Below are positions 23,893 to 32,564 of a stretch of DNA of 64,000 nt, in pieces (the first letter of the stretch is position 1; each line of letters opens with the position of its first letter). The notes under the pieces were generated by a model that saw only the letters and a list, made by a program, of their open reading frames with translations, made no database searches and was not told the origin of the DNA. Source of the DNA: UBA3937 sp050951585 (GTDB lineage: Bacteria > Bacillota > Peptococcia > DRI-13 > DTU073); NCBI GenBank assembly GCA_050951585.1, contig JBMNJI010000006.1:124001-188000 (forward strand). The letters are read 5' to 3'. The translations under genes were made by a program, and so were the position numbers.

Positions 23893-24405
23893 ATGGAAAA
23901 AAATATTGTCTTAATAGGTTTTATGGGAACCGGGAAAACCGCTGTTGGAAAGAGACTGGCTACTATCTTGAATCGTGAGTTTCTGGATAGCGATTATGAG
24001 GTAGAAGCTGTTACCGGTATGTCTATTAGTCAGTTGTTTAATAAATACGGGGAAGTGCGTTTCCGTTCTGAAGAAAAACTAATTATCCAACGTCTGGCCG
24101 AAAAGAAAAATGTCATTATCGCAACAGGGGGAGGCGCAATTTTAGATCCGGAAAACATCCGGCTTCTCGCCAAAAACGGCATTTTAATCTGTCTCACTGC
24201 GCGTCCGGAAATAATCTATGAACGCGTCAAAAAGAGAAGTAATCGTCCTTTATTAAAAAAAGGGGATCTTTACACAACAATTGTTAAGTTAATGACGGAA
24301 CGGGAAGACACATATAAATGTGCTGATTTTTGTCTGGATACGTCGGACCTTGATTTTCAGGAAATTATAGACAAAATTACAATGTTTTTAAATAACTATA
24401 ATTAG
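23893..24405 (+). CDS. aroK: Shikimate kinase
   Basis: About 170 aa from ATG 23893; an in-frame GTG at 23821 would add 24 residues not found in the family. It phosphorylates shikimate at O3 in the chorismate pathway. The P-loop is GFMGTGKT (residues 9-16). The shikimate-binding Asp is in LDSDYEVEAVTG, followed by FRSEEK (Arg) and the GGGAIL Walker-B-like glycine triplet. The lid segment RSNRPLL is present. aroQ, for another chorismate step, lies about 2 kb downstream. Confidence 0.94.
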   Translation: MEKNIVLIGFMGTGKTAVGKRLATILNREFLDSDYEVEAVTGMSISQLFNKYGEVRFRSEEKLIIQRLAEKKNVIIATGGGAILDPENIRLLAKNGILICLTARPEIIYERVKKRSNRPLLKKGDLYTTIVKLMTEREDTYKCADFCLDTSDLDFQEIIDKITMFLNNYN

Positions 24406-24490
24406 TGCAGGAAGTTAAGAGATAATGTCGAATAGTGTTTAGATAGAGAACATTATAACAATTATATAAAACGGAGAGGAGCAACATAAG

Positions 24491-25561
24491 ATGGACATAT
24501 TTTCGATTTTGAAAACTGCTACTAACATGGGTGCATCTGATATTCATCTTTCTGTAGGTACCCCGCCCGTATTTCGTATTACCGGTAACTTAATCCGGTG
24601 GACCGATGATGATAAGATTGGACCGTTAACAAGGCACGATACGATGGAAGCTGTCAGAGCGTTGATGGATGAAGAACAATTTATCTATTGGCAGGAAAAA
24701 GGGGAAATAGATTTTTCCTATTCACTTTTTGGTGTCGGCCGTTTCAGGATCAATACATATCGTCAACGCGGATGCCCCAGTTTAGCTATTCGCCCCGTAC
24801 CATACCATATTCCCGGTATTGAAACCCTAGGAGTATCGCAGCCAATTATTGATCTTGCCGAGGTAAATTCCGGACTGGTTCTGGTTACCGGTCCGACCGG
24901 AAGCGGAAAATCAACAACCCTTGCTGCTTTAATCGATATGATTAATACGCACAAAGAGAGACATATTATCACGATTGAGGATCCGATTGAATATTTACAT
25001 CAACACAAAAAAAGTGTAGTTGACCAGAGAGAATTAGGGTCGGATACATATTCCTTCGCGGGGGCATTACGAGCTTGTTTAAGACAAGACCCTGATGTCA
25101 TCCTGATTGGTGAAATGCGTGACCTTGATACAATTTCCACGGCTATTACTGCGGCTGAAACAGGGCATTTGGTTTTTTCTACTTTACATACGATTAGTGC
25201 TGCGCAGTCCATTGAACGTATTATTGATGTCTTTCCTTCCAATCAGCAGGAAATGATTAAGATTCAGTTGGCGTCAACTCTGCAGGCTGTTGTTACCCAG
25301 CAATTAGTACCGCATTCAAACGGCAAAAGCCGTATTCTGGCGACCGAGATAATGCTCGGCATTCCCGCAATACGCAACTTGATTAGGGAAGGGCGGACTC
25401 ATCAAATTTATACAGTGCTGCAGACCGGAAGCCGTTGGGGGATGCAGACGATGGACTCGGCGTTGCGTGACCTGATCTATACCGATAAAATTACCATGGA
25501 AACAGGTTTGAAATTCTGTCATGATAAAGAGAATTTCGTCAGTTTTGTTAATCAAGGCTGA
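24491..25561 (+). CDS. pilT: Type IV pilus retraction ATPase PilT
   Basis: 356 aa. ATG follows GGAGAGGAG. The N-terminal PAS-like domain contains GASDIHLSVGTPPVFRITG. Walker A is GPTGSGKST near residues 135-143. The Asp-box TIEDPIEY, a GEMRD Walker-B region (DVILIGEMRDLDT), the His box (TGHLVFSTLHT) and AIRNLIREGR (the PilT AIRNLIRE motif) all follow. PilT depolymerises pili for twitching or DNA uptake. Only prepilin peptidase accompanies it here; the extension ATPase, platform protein and pilins must lie elsewhere or be missing. Confidence 0.95.
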   Translation: MDIFSILKTATNMGASDIHLSVGTPPVFRITGNLIRWTDDDKIGPLTRHDTMEAVRALMDEEQFIYWQEKGEIDFSYSLFGVGRFRINTYRQRGCPSLAIRPVPYHIPGIETLGVSQPIIDLAEVNSGLVLVTGPTGSGKSTTLAALIDMINTHKERHIITIEDPIEYLHQHKKSVVDQRELGSDTYSFAGALRACLRQDPDVILIGEMRDLDTISTAITAAETGHLVFSTLHTISAAQSIERIIDVFPSNQQEMIKIQLASTLQAVVTQQLVPHSNGKSRILATEIMLGIPAIRNLIREGRTHQIYTVLQTGSRWGMQTMDSALRDLIYTDKITMETGLKFCHDKENFVSFVNQG

Positions 25562-25627
25562 TTTTGTCTTACAGCATGGATTTAACGATGAAGAAGGAGT
25601 CGGGATTATCTACAGAAGGAGTTAGTT

Positions 25628-26398
25628 ATGAATCTGAATCTTGGTGTTATGCTGTTATATGCTTTTCTTTTTGGGTTGCTTGTCGGTAGTTTTTTAAATG
25701 TGTGTATTTATCGTATCCCGAAAGACGAGAGTATTGTTTTTCCTTCTTCTCATTGTACAAGCTGTCAGCACAAATTACAGGCGAAAGATCTTATCCCCTT
25801 GTTCAGTTATCTCTTTTTAGGTGGAAAATGCCGATACTGCGGGGAAAAAATCCCGTGGCGGTATCCCCTGGTTGAATTGATTAACGGCTTGGGCTGGGTA
25901 CTGATCATGTGGCATTATCAAGGCATGATTACTGTTCAAAGCATCGCGGGAATGTTGCTGTTTTCCTTTTCTTTAGTGTTGACTTTGATTGATATAAAAC
26001 ATTATTTAATTCCGAATTGTCTGGTTGTTGTACTGCTGGTGGGTGGCATTATCTATCATCTTTGGCTCAGGGAGATTAGTATTGGCCTGTTGTTACTGGG
26101 GCTGGCTGTTGGTTTTGCTTTTCCCTTTGTGATTGCCGTAGTCAGTGGTGGCGGAATGGGTGGCGGCGATATAAAGCTATGTGCGGCCATGGGACTGTGG
26201 TTAGGCTATCCGTCAATTATTTATGCGCTGTTTATCGGTGCTTTATTGGGAAGCTTAGTTGGGATTATGCTGATTATCTGCAGGATAAAAACGAGAAAAG
26301 ACCGGATTCCCTTTGGTCCCTTTTTAATGCTCGGTTTTTTAGCGATGATCTTTTTTCAAAAACAAATAGTGTTCTGGTATCTAACAATCATTAGTTAA
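25628..26398 (+). CDS. pilD: Prepilin peptidase / N-methyltransferase (A24 family)
   Basis: 256 aa, about eight transmembrane helices. The cytoplasmic zinc loop has two CxxC pairs (CTSCQHKL and CRYCGEKI). The catalytic aspartates are in LTLIDIKHYLIP and GGGMGGGDIKLCAAMG (the GxGD motif). The enzyme cleaves the prepilin leader and methylates the new N-terminus. The start LLYAFLFGLLVGSFLNVCIY is typical, and the ATG follows AAGGAGTTAGTT. It lies 66 bases after pilT. Confidence 0.94.
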   Translation: MNLNLGVMLLYAFLFGLLVGSFLNVCIYRIPKDESIVFPSSHCTSCQHKLQAKDLIPLFSYLFLGGKCRYCGEKIPWRYPLVELINGLGWVLIMWHYQGMITVQSIAGMLLFSFSLVLTLIDIKHYLIPNCLVVVLLVGGIIYHLWLREISIGLLLLGLAVGFAFPFVIAVVSGGGMGGGDIKLCAAMGLWLGYPSIIYALFIGALLGSLVGIMLIICRIKTRKDRIPFGPFLMLGFLAMIFFQKQIVFWYLTIIS

Positions 26399-26488
26399 GT
26401 CTAGTAATTGAAGAGATGGGATGCTTCGTAAATTATGGGAGGGGAAATGACAAATTACGCATGAAGGGGGGGAACTTTGGAAATAGTA

Positions 26489-26518
26489 TTGTAAAAATAC
26501 TCATTTTTGTGGTAAAAT
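26489..26518 (+). promoter_or_regulatory. Probable sigma-A promoter of aroQ
   Basis: TTGTAA (26489-26494) and TAAAAT (26513-26518) are separated by 18 bases, placing the start about 25 bases before aroQ. The gap of about 150 bases after pilD also holds a purine-rich stretch with only a five-codon ORF. Confidence 0.5.
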
Positions 26519-26549
26519 CATTAAGAAATTGATGAGGGGTGGGGTAATA

Positions 26550-27005
26550 ATGCCAAGAATATGTGTTATTCATGGACCAAACATTAATTTGCTGGGGCAA
26601 AGAGAGCCGGAAATTTACGGAAATGTTACTCTCAATGAGTTAAATCAGCAATTGAAGCAATATGGGCAAGAAATAGGGATGGAAGTTGAAACATTCCAAT
26701 CTAATTGTGAAGGCGCGATAGTCGATAAAATCCAAGATGCGGGAAGTTATGATTATTTGATTATTAATGCGGCTGGGTATTCCCATACCAGTGTGGCCAT
26801 CAGAGACGCATTGAAGGCTGTAAATAAACCGGCCATGGAAGTACATATCAGCAATATTTATGAGCGGGAAGGTTTCCGTCAGCATTCAATGCTTGCCGAT
26901 GTGGTACAGGGGCAGATCTCAGGTTTAGGGGTGCCCGGGTATCGGTTTGCTTTAGATGCCGCAGCATATTTCTTAGCTGATGATGTTAAGCCTGAAGGTG
27001 AATAA
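26550..27005 (+). CDS. aroQ: 3-dehydroquinate dehydratase, type II
   Basis: About 151 aa from ATG 26550; an ATG at 26529 gives an unlikely extension. It dehydrates 3-dehydroquinate to 3-dehydroshikimate. The start MPRICVIHGPNINLLGQREP is the family signature, with the catalytic Tyr in EIYG, the NAAGYSHTSVAIRDAL substrate loop and VHISNIYEREGFR containing the catalytic His. It overlaps the next gene by 26 bases. Confidence 0.95.
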   Translation: MPRICVIHGPNINLLGQREPEIYGNVTLNELNQQLKQYGQEIGMEVETFQSNCEGAIVDKIQDAGSYDYLIINAAGYSHTSVAIRDALKAVNKPAMEVHISNIYEREGFRQHSMLADVVQGQISGLGVPGYRFALDAAAYFLADDVKPEGE

Positions 27006-28071
27006 ACCTCACTTAGCTCAATTAAAAGAGCTGATTAAAGCACAAGGACTGGATGCTTACCTGATTACCGATGCTGTGCATGGTTTATATTTAAGCGGCT
27101 TTACCGGTACAAATTGCTGGTTACTAATTACGGCCGATGCGCAAAATTATTTCATTACTGATTTCCGCTATCGGGAACAAGCAAGGGCGGAGGTTAACGG
27201 CTTTGAGGTCGTAATCCAGGAGCAATCTGTATTTCAGACCCTTGGGCAGCTAATAAAGCAAGATGGTATTAACAAAATAGGTGTGGATCAAGATGAGCTT
27301 ACTTTAGCGGTTTATGCGCGGCTCAACGAAGAAATTGCCGGGATTGTCTTCGTGCCTTTACCGAATCCTGCTAAGAAAATTAGAAAGGTGAAAAGTGCCG
27401 AAGAATTGCAATTGATTAAAAGAGCCGTCGAAATTGCCGATAAAGCATACCTACATCTGCTGGATTATCTACGGCCCGGCATCACCGAAAAAGAAGTCGC
27501 TTTTGAGCTGGAGTTCTTTATGCGGCGTCTGGGCGGTACGCGGAACGCATTCGAGACAATTGTTGCCTCAGGTGAGCGTGCGGCATTGCCGCATGGTGTG
27601 GCAACCAATAAAGTTTTGCATGCCGGTGAGATGGTAGTGCTGGATTTTGGCACAGTATATCAAGGGTACCACTCTGATATGACCAGAACACTGTTTTTAG
27701 GAGAACCAGATGCCCGGGCACAGGAGATCTACCAAGTGGTGCTTGAGGCGCAAGAAAGAGCGTTAAAGCACATTCAGCCCGGAATGCGGGCAAATGAAGC
27801 AGATCTCCTTGCCCGGCAGATTATTTCTGACGCCGGTTATGGCGATTATTTCGGACATGGGTTAGGGCATGGAGTAGGTTTGGAAATTCATGAAGCTCCT
27901 AGTTTATCTCCACGGGATGAGACGATTCTTGAACCGGGGATGATTGTCACAGTTGAACCGGGCATCTATTTACCAGGCTGGGGTGGAATCCGGATTGAGG
28001 ATATGGTTTTTGTTTCCCCTGGTGGATGTGATATATTAACGAGGTCACCTAAAAACTTTAAATTACAGTAA
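26980..28071 (+). CDS. M24-family Xaa-Pro peptidase (PepP/PepQ-like)
   Basis: 363 aa. The N-terminal creatinase-like domain (LKELIKAQGLDAYLITD) is followed by the pita-bread metallopeptidase domain. Metal ligands are recognisable: two Asp in LDFGTVYQGYHSDMTRT, His in GHGLGHGVGLEIHEAP, Glu in TVEPGIYLPGWGG and Glu in IRIEDMV. It releases an N-terminal residue preceding proline. The start lies within the end of aroQ; a GTG at 26998 is another possible start. efp follows after 20 bases, the common papA-efp arrangement of Firmicutes. Confidence 0.93.
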   Translation: MMLSLKVNKPHLAQLKELIKAQGLDAYLITDAVHGLYLSGFTGTNCWLLITADAQNYFITDFRYREQARAEVNGFEVVIQEQSVFQTLGQLIKQDGINKIGVDQDELTLAVYARLNEEIAGIVFVPLPNPAKKIRKVKSAEELQLIKRAVEIADKAYLHLLDYLRPGITEKEVAFELEFFMRRLGGTRNAFETIVASGERAALPHGVATNKVLHAGEMVVLDFGTVYQGYHSDMTRTLFLGEPDARAQEIYQVVLEAQERALKHIQPGMRANEADLLARQIISDAGYGDYFGHGLGHGVGLEIHEAPSLSPRDETILEPGMIVTVEPGIYLPGWGGIRIEDMVFVSPGGCDILTRSPKNFKLQ

Positions 28072-28091
28072 AATAATTGAGGAGGCTAATC

Positions 28092-28649
28092 ATGATTTCA
28101 ACAACTGATTTTCGGACAGGGATTACATTTGAGTTAGATGGGGATGTCGTACAATTACTGGAGTTTCAGCATGTTAAGCCGGGGAAAGGGGCAGCTTTTG
28201 TGCGCTGTAAATTACGCAGTGTGAAGACAGGGTCCGTCATCGAAAAAACCTTCCGTCCCGGAGAAAAATTCCCCAAAGCACATATAGATCGGAAAGAGAT
28301 GCAATATCTCTATAAAGAGGGAGATAGCTGGGTTTTCATGGATACGGAGACGTATGAACAAATCTCCTTGTTGGAAAGCTTACTGGAAGATGCTCCGAAG
28401 TATATTAAAGAGAACGAGACTACCGGAATTCTCTTTTATCAAGGACAGGTTATTGGCGTGGATTTACCCAAACAGGTTGAATTGAAAGTTGTGGCAACCG
28501 AACCGGGTGTAAAAGGTGATACGGCAACCGGAGGCAGTAAGCCGGCCACCCTGGAGACCGGTCTGATTGTGCAGGTGCCTTTCTTTGTAAACGAAGATGA
28601 TGTGTTAATTATTGATACCCGTACAGGAGAATATGTAAGCAGGGCATAG
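28092..28649 (+). CDS. efp: Translation elongation factor P
   Basis: About 185 aa. ATG 28092 has GAGGAGG at 28078-28084. It relieves ribosome stalling at polyproline. The three-domain, tRNA-shaped protein is full length. Domain I carries HVKPGKGAAFVR with Lys at position 32, the site that is modified in B. subtilis (5-aminopentanol); E. coli uses the equivalent Lys34. I see no EpmA-type enzyme here. The C-terminus, VLIIDTRTGEYVSRA, is typical. Confidence 0.96.
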   Translation: MISTTDFRTGITFELDGDVVQLLEFQHVKPGKGAAFVRCKLRSVKTGSVIEKTFRPGEKFPKAHIDRKEMQYLYKEGDSWVFMDTETYEQISLLESLLEDAPKYIKENETTGILFYQGQVIGVDLPKQVELKVVATEPGVKGDTATGGSKPATLETGLIVQVPFFVNEDDVLIIDTRTGEYVSRA

Positions 28650-28705
28650 GACATATTATAGTTACGTTATTTGTTTCTGGTCAATGATGTATGGGAGGTA
28701 GATAA

Positions 28706-29140
28706 ATGAGTGACTTAAAAGAGAAGATAGCTTATCTAGAAGGGCTGGCTGAAGGCTTAGCACTGGAGAAGGATAGTAAAGAAGGAAAGATATTTACCGC
28801 AGTAATTGATGTTCTGAGGGAGATGGCGGTTGCCGTTGAGGAAACCGAAAGCTATGTAGAGGCACTTGATGAGGATCTTGGGGATGTGGAAGATATTCTT
28901 TATGGCGATGACGCGGATTTTGAAGAGTGTGATGAGGAATGTTCTTTCCCATGCTGTGACGGTGATTATATTGAAGTTGCCTGTCCGAATTGTCATGAGG
29001 TTTTACACCTTGATTCCTGTTTGTTAGAAGATGATGATGTGACAGAAATTACTTGTCCGAATTGTGATGAATTGCTTCATGTGAACGAAGATAGTAATCT
29101 GCAGATGATCAATAATGCTCCCGAATCAGAAAAAAAGTAA
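28706..29140 (+). CDS. CD1247-type protein with zinc-binding Cys pairs
   Basis: 144 aa. GGGAGGTAG precedes ATG. The N-terminal 60 residues form an acidic, probably helical domain (KEKIAYLEGLAEGLALEKDS) matching proteins of the CD1247 N-terminal family in clostridia. The C-terminal half has several Cys pairs (CDEECSFPCC, ACPNCHEVL, ITCPNCDELLH) suggesting zinc ribbons. The function is unknown. The high acidity and the position after efp are the only contextual clues. A good terminator follows. Confidence 0.8.
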   Translation: MSDLKEKIAYLEGLAEGLALEKDSKEGKIFTAVIDVLREMAVAVEETESYVEALDEDLGDVEDILYGDDADFEECDEECSFPCCDGDYIEVACPNCHEVLHLDSCLLEDDDVTEITCPNCDELLHVNEDSNLQMINNAPESEKK

Positions 29141-29177
29141 ATGCGGTTATTTGATTGATATATCTTAAAAGTAAGAT

Positions 29178-29222
29178 AATCCCCGTTGCTTTAGTCTCGA
29201 TAGTCTATGCGGGGATTTTTTA
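29178..29222 (+). terminator. Intrinsic terminator after the CD1247-type gene
   Basis: AATCCCCG (29178-29185) pairs with CGGGGATT (29210-29217), followed by TTTTTTA. Confidence 0.8.
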
Positions 29223-29298
29223 CGTATAAGGGGTATTTCATGCGTTTTGTGCTTTTTGGCAGCGAATTACAGCAGAAAAAAGGAGTATCAGGAAGAGG

Positions 29299-30564
29299 AT
29301 GAATATCAATTTACAGAGCATGAATGAAACAACAAGAGCCAATCGTTTACATATCGCCCTCTTTGGCATTACTAACGCGGGAAAATCAAGCTTGATTAAT
29401 GCCTTGACCGAACAGGAGCTTGCTTTAGTCTCTCCTGTTAAGGGCACGACGACTGATCCTGTTTACAAGGCCATGGAGTTATTTCCTCTTGGCCCGGTAG
29501 TGTTTATTGATACTGCCGGTTTGGATGACGCCAGTGAGTTAGGGGAATTGCGTAAAAGGAAAACAATTGAGGTTTTACATAAAACTGATCTTGCATTATT
29601 AGTTTTAGATGCTTCAGTTGGTCTCACAACATATGACCATGAGATTCTTCAACATTTAAAAGGGAAGAAGATACCCATACTTGGTGTCTTAAATAAAATA
29701 GATCTCTTCAGCACCGGCAAGGAGGAAGCCGCAAAAAAAGCGCAAGAAATCAGCGCCAAAGTTGCGGAGATCGAAAAAGAGTTAGACCTGAAAATCATCC
29801 CGGTAAGTACACAGACCGGGCAAGGGGTGCAGGAATTAAAAGTATTTCTTGGGCAGTTTGCCTTGCCGGAAGCAGATGAGCGTTTGCTTGTGGCAGATCT
29901 ACTGCATTCCGGGGAAATAGGGGTATTAGTAACCCCAATTGACGCCTCAGCTCCTAAAGGCCGGTTAATTCTGCCCCAGCAACAAACCTTGCGCGAAATG
30001 CTCGATCATCAGATCATCGCCGTTGTTTGTCAGGATACTAATTTAAGAGATACTTTAGCAAAACTCAGTGAGCAGCCGCGTCTGGTGATTACTGATGCGC
30101 AGGTTTTTCAAAAAGTAAACGCGGATACGCCGGCGCATATTCCACTAACCGCGTTTTCCATTCTTTTTGCCCGCTATAAAGGAGATTTAAGAGAATTGGT
30201 GAAAGGGGCCCGGACGGTGGAAAAACTACAGGACGGGGACAAGATCCTGATTGCGGAAGCCTGTACGCACCATCGTCAGGATGATGATATCGGGACAGTA
30301 AAAATCCCCCGCTGGCTAAGACAAAAAACCGGAAAGAAGCTCATTTTTGAGCATGCGAGTGGTTATTCATTTCCTAATAATCTTTCTGAGTATGCTTTGA
30401 TTGTGCATTGTGCCGGGTGTATGCTCAATCGCCGGGCAATGCTTTATCGTCTTAGTCAGGCGCAAGCCGCCGGGATACCGATTGTCAATTATGGTGTTTT
30501 AATAGCCTATTTGCACGGTATTCTCGATCGAGCGCTGGAGCCGTTTCAAGAGCTCTTTAGATAG
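29299..30564 (+). CDS. hydF: [FeFe]-hydrogenase maturation GTPase HydF
   Basis: 421 aa. The N-terminal GTPase domain has GITNAGKSS (G1), a TTTDP switch, DTAG (G3) and NKID (G4). The C-terminal cluster-binding region has CTHH near residue 321 and HCAGCM near residue 370, the CxH...HCxxC set that ligates the [4Fe-4S] cluster. HydF is the scaffold on which HydE and HydG build the 2Fe subcluster. It implies at least one [FeFe] hydrogenase elsewhere in the genome; hydE and hydG are not in this window. It is monocistronic, between two terminators. Confidence 0.95.
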   Translation: MNINLQSMNETTRANRLHIALFGITNAGKSSLINALTEQELALVSPVKGTTTDPVYKAMELFPLGPVVFIDTAGLDDASELGELRKRKTIEVLHKTDLALLVLDASVGLTTYDHEILQHLKGKKIPILGVLNKIDLFSTGKEEAAKKAQEISAKVAEIEKELDLKIIPVSTQTGQGVQELKVFLGQFALPEADERLLVADLLHSGEIGVLVTPIDASAPKGRLILPQQQTLREMLDHQIIAVVCQDTNLRDTLAKLSEQPRLVITDAQVFQKVNADTPAHIPLTAFSILFARYKGDLRELVKGARTVEKLQDGDKILIAEACTHHRQDDDIGTVKIPRWLRQKTGKKLIFEHASGYSFPNNLSEYALIVHCAGCMLNRRAMLYRLSQAQAAGIPIVNYGVLIAYLHGILDRALEPFQELFR

Positions 30565-30611
30565 GAGCCCTTGAATTTTCTACTGATGCGATCGAAAAGA
30601 TCTTACAAGTT

Positions 30612-30660
30612 AAAAAGACTGTTGTTACGGTAACATACTGTAGCAACAGTCTTTTCTTTG
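30612..30660 (+). terminator. Intrinsic terminator after hydF
   Basis: AAAAGACTGTTG (30613-30624) pairs with CAACAGTCTTTT (30644-30655) around a 19-base loop that can itself form a smaller hairpin (GTTAC/GTAAC). T-rich sequence follows. Confidence 0.85.
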
Positions 30661-30710
30661 TTAGGGATCAATTTTTTAATGAATATATTTATTGCATATA
30701 TTTGGCGATG

Positions 30711-30731
30711 GGACAATATATTATATTGTCC
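30711..30731 (+). promoter_or_regulatory. Perfect palindrome in the spoIIIA leader
   Basis: GGACAATATA-T-TATATTGTCC is a perfect 10+1+10 palindrome 26 bases before the spoIIIAA start codon. Each end carries GGACAA, similar to the half-site bound by the mother-cell regulator SpoIIID in B. subtilis. GCATATA at 30694-30700 could be a sigma-E -35 element, but the matching -10 is poor. The regulatory role is inferred. Confidence 0.4.
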
Positions 30732-30756
30732 AAGTTATCTTGATGAGGTGAAAGAC

Positions 30757-31776
30757 ATGACCAAAATTCTGATTAAGAATAATCTTAAGGAAAATCACAG
30801 TTCCATCGCCATTTCTTCTTTGAGCTGGTTTCAGGCTCTTTCTCCGGAAATACAAGAGCTGATTGCTGAAGCAATACCACCATATATCGGTGAGATTGAA
30901 GAAATTCGGTTGCGGATTAATAGACCACTGCTTTTTCGTGTCGGAACCGGAGATGTGTTTATCAGCTCCGAAGGGAAAATTACTGCTAATGCCGAAAAAG
31001 GCGTGCGGATAAGCAAAGAGAATCTCCAAAGAACAATCCAGATCTTAAGTCAAAACTCATTATATGCCTGGGAGGAAGAGTTTCGGAATGGCTATCTCAC
31101 TATTCCCGGCGGTCATCGGATCGGCCTTGTCGGGAGAGCTGTTGTCGAGAAGGGTCATCTTAAAACATTAACGGATATATCGGGGATTAATTTCCGCATC
31201 GGCCGACAGATCCTCGGTTGTGCCGATCAAGTATTACCTTCGCTCATCAAAGGTGAAGGAAGGGTGTACGATACGCTGATTATTTCCCCGCCCCAATGCG
31301 GTAAAACAACTTTACTGCGGGATTTGGTGAGACAGCTTAGTAATGGGGTACCGCAACTAAGTTTTTCCGGGGTGAATGTGGGTTTGGTTGATGAAAGATC
31401 AGAAGTAGCGGGCATGTATCGTGGCGAACCGCAGTTTCAAATCGGCATGAGAACAGACGTTTTGGATGCCTGCCCTAAAGCAGAGGGGATGATGATGTTA
31501 ATCCGAGCGATGTCGCCGCATGTTTTAGTGACGGATGAAGTAGGAAAAAGTGAGGACGTGGAGGCAATGTATCAGGCCTTGCAGGCGGGGGTAGCCGTGA
31601 TTACCACGGTACACGGTAATGGAGTGGAAGAGCTAAAAGACAGGCCGAACCTGCAAGCTTTATTAAATTGGCATTTTTTTGACCGGATTATTATTTTGAG
31701 CCGGCGCAAAGGAGTTGGCACACTGGAAAAAATACTGGACGGGAAAAGCCTCGAAAGGATGAGCGAGCATGGCTAA
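30757..31776 (+). CDS. spoIIIAA: Stage III sporulation protein AA (secretion-type ATPase)
   Basis: About 339 aa from ATG 30757; an upstream in-frame start at 30658 is inside the preceding terminator. SpoIIIAA is the mother-cell ATPase of the SpoIIIA-SpoIIQ feeding-tube apparatus and resembles type II/IV secretion ATPases. Walker A is PPQCGKTTLL near residue 177. VGLVDERSEVAG and LVTDEVGKSEDVEAM supply the acidic boxes, and ITTVHG the His box. It overlaps spoIIIAB by eight bases, and all eight spoIIIA genes follow in order. Confidence 0.95.
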   Translation: MTKILIKNNLKENHSSIAISSLSWFQALSPEIQELIAEAIPPYIGEIEEIRLRINRPLLFRVGTGDVFISSEGKITANAEKGVRISKENLQRTIQILSQNSLYAWEEEFRNGYLTIPGGHRIGLVGRAVVEKGHLKTLTDISGINFRIGRQILGCADQVLPSLIKGEGRVYDTLIISPPQCGKTTLLRDLVRQLSNGVPQLSFSGVNVGLVDERSEVAGMYRGEPQFQIGMRTDVLDACPKAEGMMMLIRAMSPHVLVTDEVGKSEDVEAMYQALQAGVAVITTVHGNGVEELKDRPNLQALLNWHFFDRIIILSRRKGVGTLEKILDGKSLERMSEHG

Positions 31777-32287
31777 AATCCTGGGCGCTTTATGCATTCT
31801 TCTCGGTTGTACATATTGCGGTGTGAAGATCTCCTTTTTCTATAAAAAAAGAACCGAGTTGTTTCGCTTTTTGCAAAATGGAATGACCATGCTTGAAACA
31901 GAGATCAATTACACCGCTACTCCTTTACCGCTTGCTTTAGAAAAAGTAGGTCGACAAAGTAATCGTTTTTGTCAAACATTATTTTTGCAGGCGGCGCGCG
32001 CTTTGCGAAACAATAAAACCGCAACTGCCGGAGAAGCCTGGATGGAAGGCATTGCCGCCTTAACAGCCGAAGTGCCTCTCACCAAAGAAGAAAGTGAAGT
32101 CCTTACCCTTTTTGGTCAAGGATTGGGCAAAACGGCGAAAGAAGAGCAGTTAAAAAACATTGAACTCACCAGAAGACAATTATATACAGTGCAAAAAAAA
32201 GCTGAAGAGGAGCAGGCAAAAAAGCAAAAATTGTGGCAGTATCTAGGATTTTGTCTGGGCGCGTTTCTGGTGCTGATTCTGATTTAA
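31769..32287 (+). CDS. spoIIIAB: Stage III sporulation protein AB
   Basis: 172 aa. There is one N-terminal hydrophobic helix (KILGALCILLGCTYCGVKIS) and one at the C-terminus (YLGFCLGAFLVLILI), with a helical cytoplasmic domain between them, resembling a small type II secretion platform protein (GspF-like). The sequence RTELFRFLQNGMTMLETEIN is characteristic. Its start overlaps spoIIIAA, showing coupled translation. It is part of the mother-cell side of the SpoIIIA complex. Confidence 0.93.
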   Translation: MAKILGALCILLGCTYCGVKISFFYKKRTELFRFLQNGMTMLETEINYTATPLPLALEKVGRQSNRFCQTLFLQAARALRNNKTATAGEAWMEGIAALTAEVPLTKEESEVLTLFGQGLGKTAKEEQLKNIELTRRQLYTVQKKAEEEQAKKQKLWQYLGFCLGAFLVLILI

Positions 32288-32325
32288 GCAAATACTGTAA
32301 GGAGAATTAAAGGAGAAAGAGACTA

Positions 32326-32520
32326 ATGAATATTGAATTAATCTTCCAGATAGCAGGGATTGGGATACTAACCGCGATTTTTCATACCATTTTGAAGCAG
32401 GCCGGAAAAGAAGAATATTCATTTATTGCTACTTTAGCCGGTGTATCTATTGCCTTGATGATGGTCATTCAACTCCTGGCAGAATTACTGGATAAGGTTC
32501 AGGGAGTCTTTTTTTTATAA
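32326..32520 (+). CDS. spoIIIAC: Stage III sporulation protein AC
   Basis: 64 aa with two transmembrane helices (residues 4-20 and 33-58), the usual size for SpoIIIAC. The core FQIAGIGILTAIFHTILKQA followed by AGKEEYSFIATLAGVSIA is family-typical, and it is homologous to the N-terminal half of SpoIIIAD. GGAGAAAGAG precedes the ATG at 32326. Confidence 0.94.
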   Translation: MNIELIFQIAGIGILTAIFHTILKQAGKEEYSFIATLAGVSIALMMVIQLLAELLDKVQGVFFL

Positions 32521-32564
32521 CGTATGACATGAAAAGCGAGGCTTAGGCAGGTGATGTACAAAGT

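Noticed and set aside
26441..26475. GGAGGGG followed by ATG between pilD and aroQ
   Set aside because: The ORF is only five codons. It may be a vestigial initiation site, but nothing supports a leader peptide.
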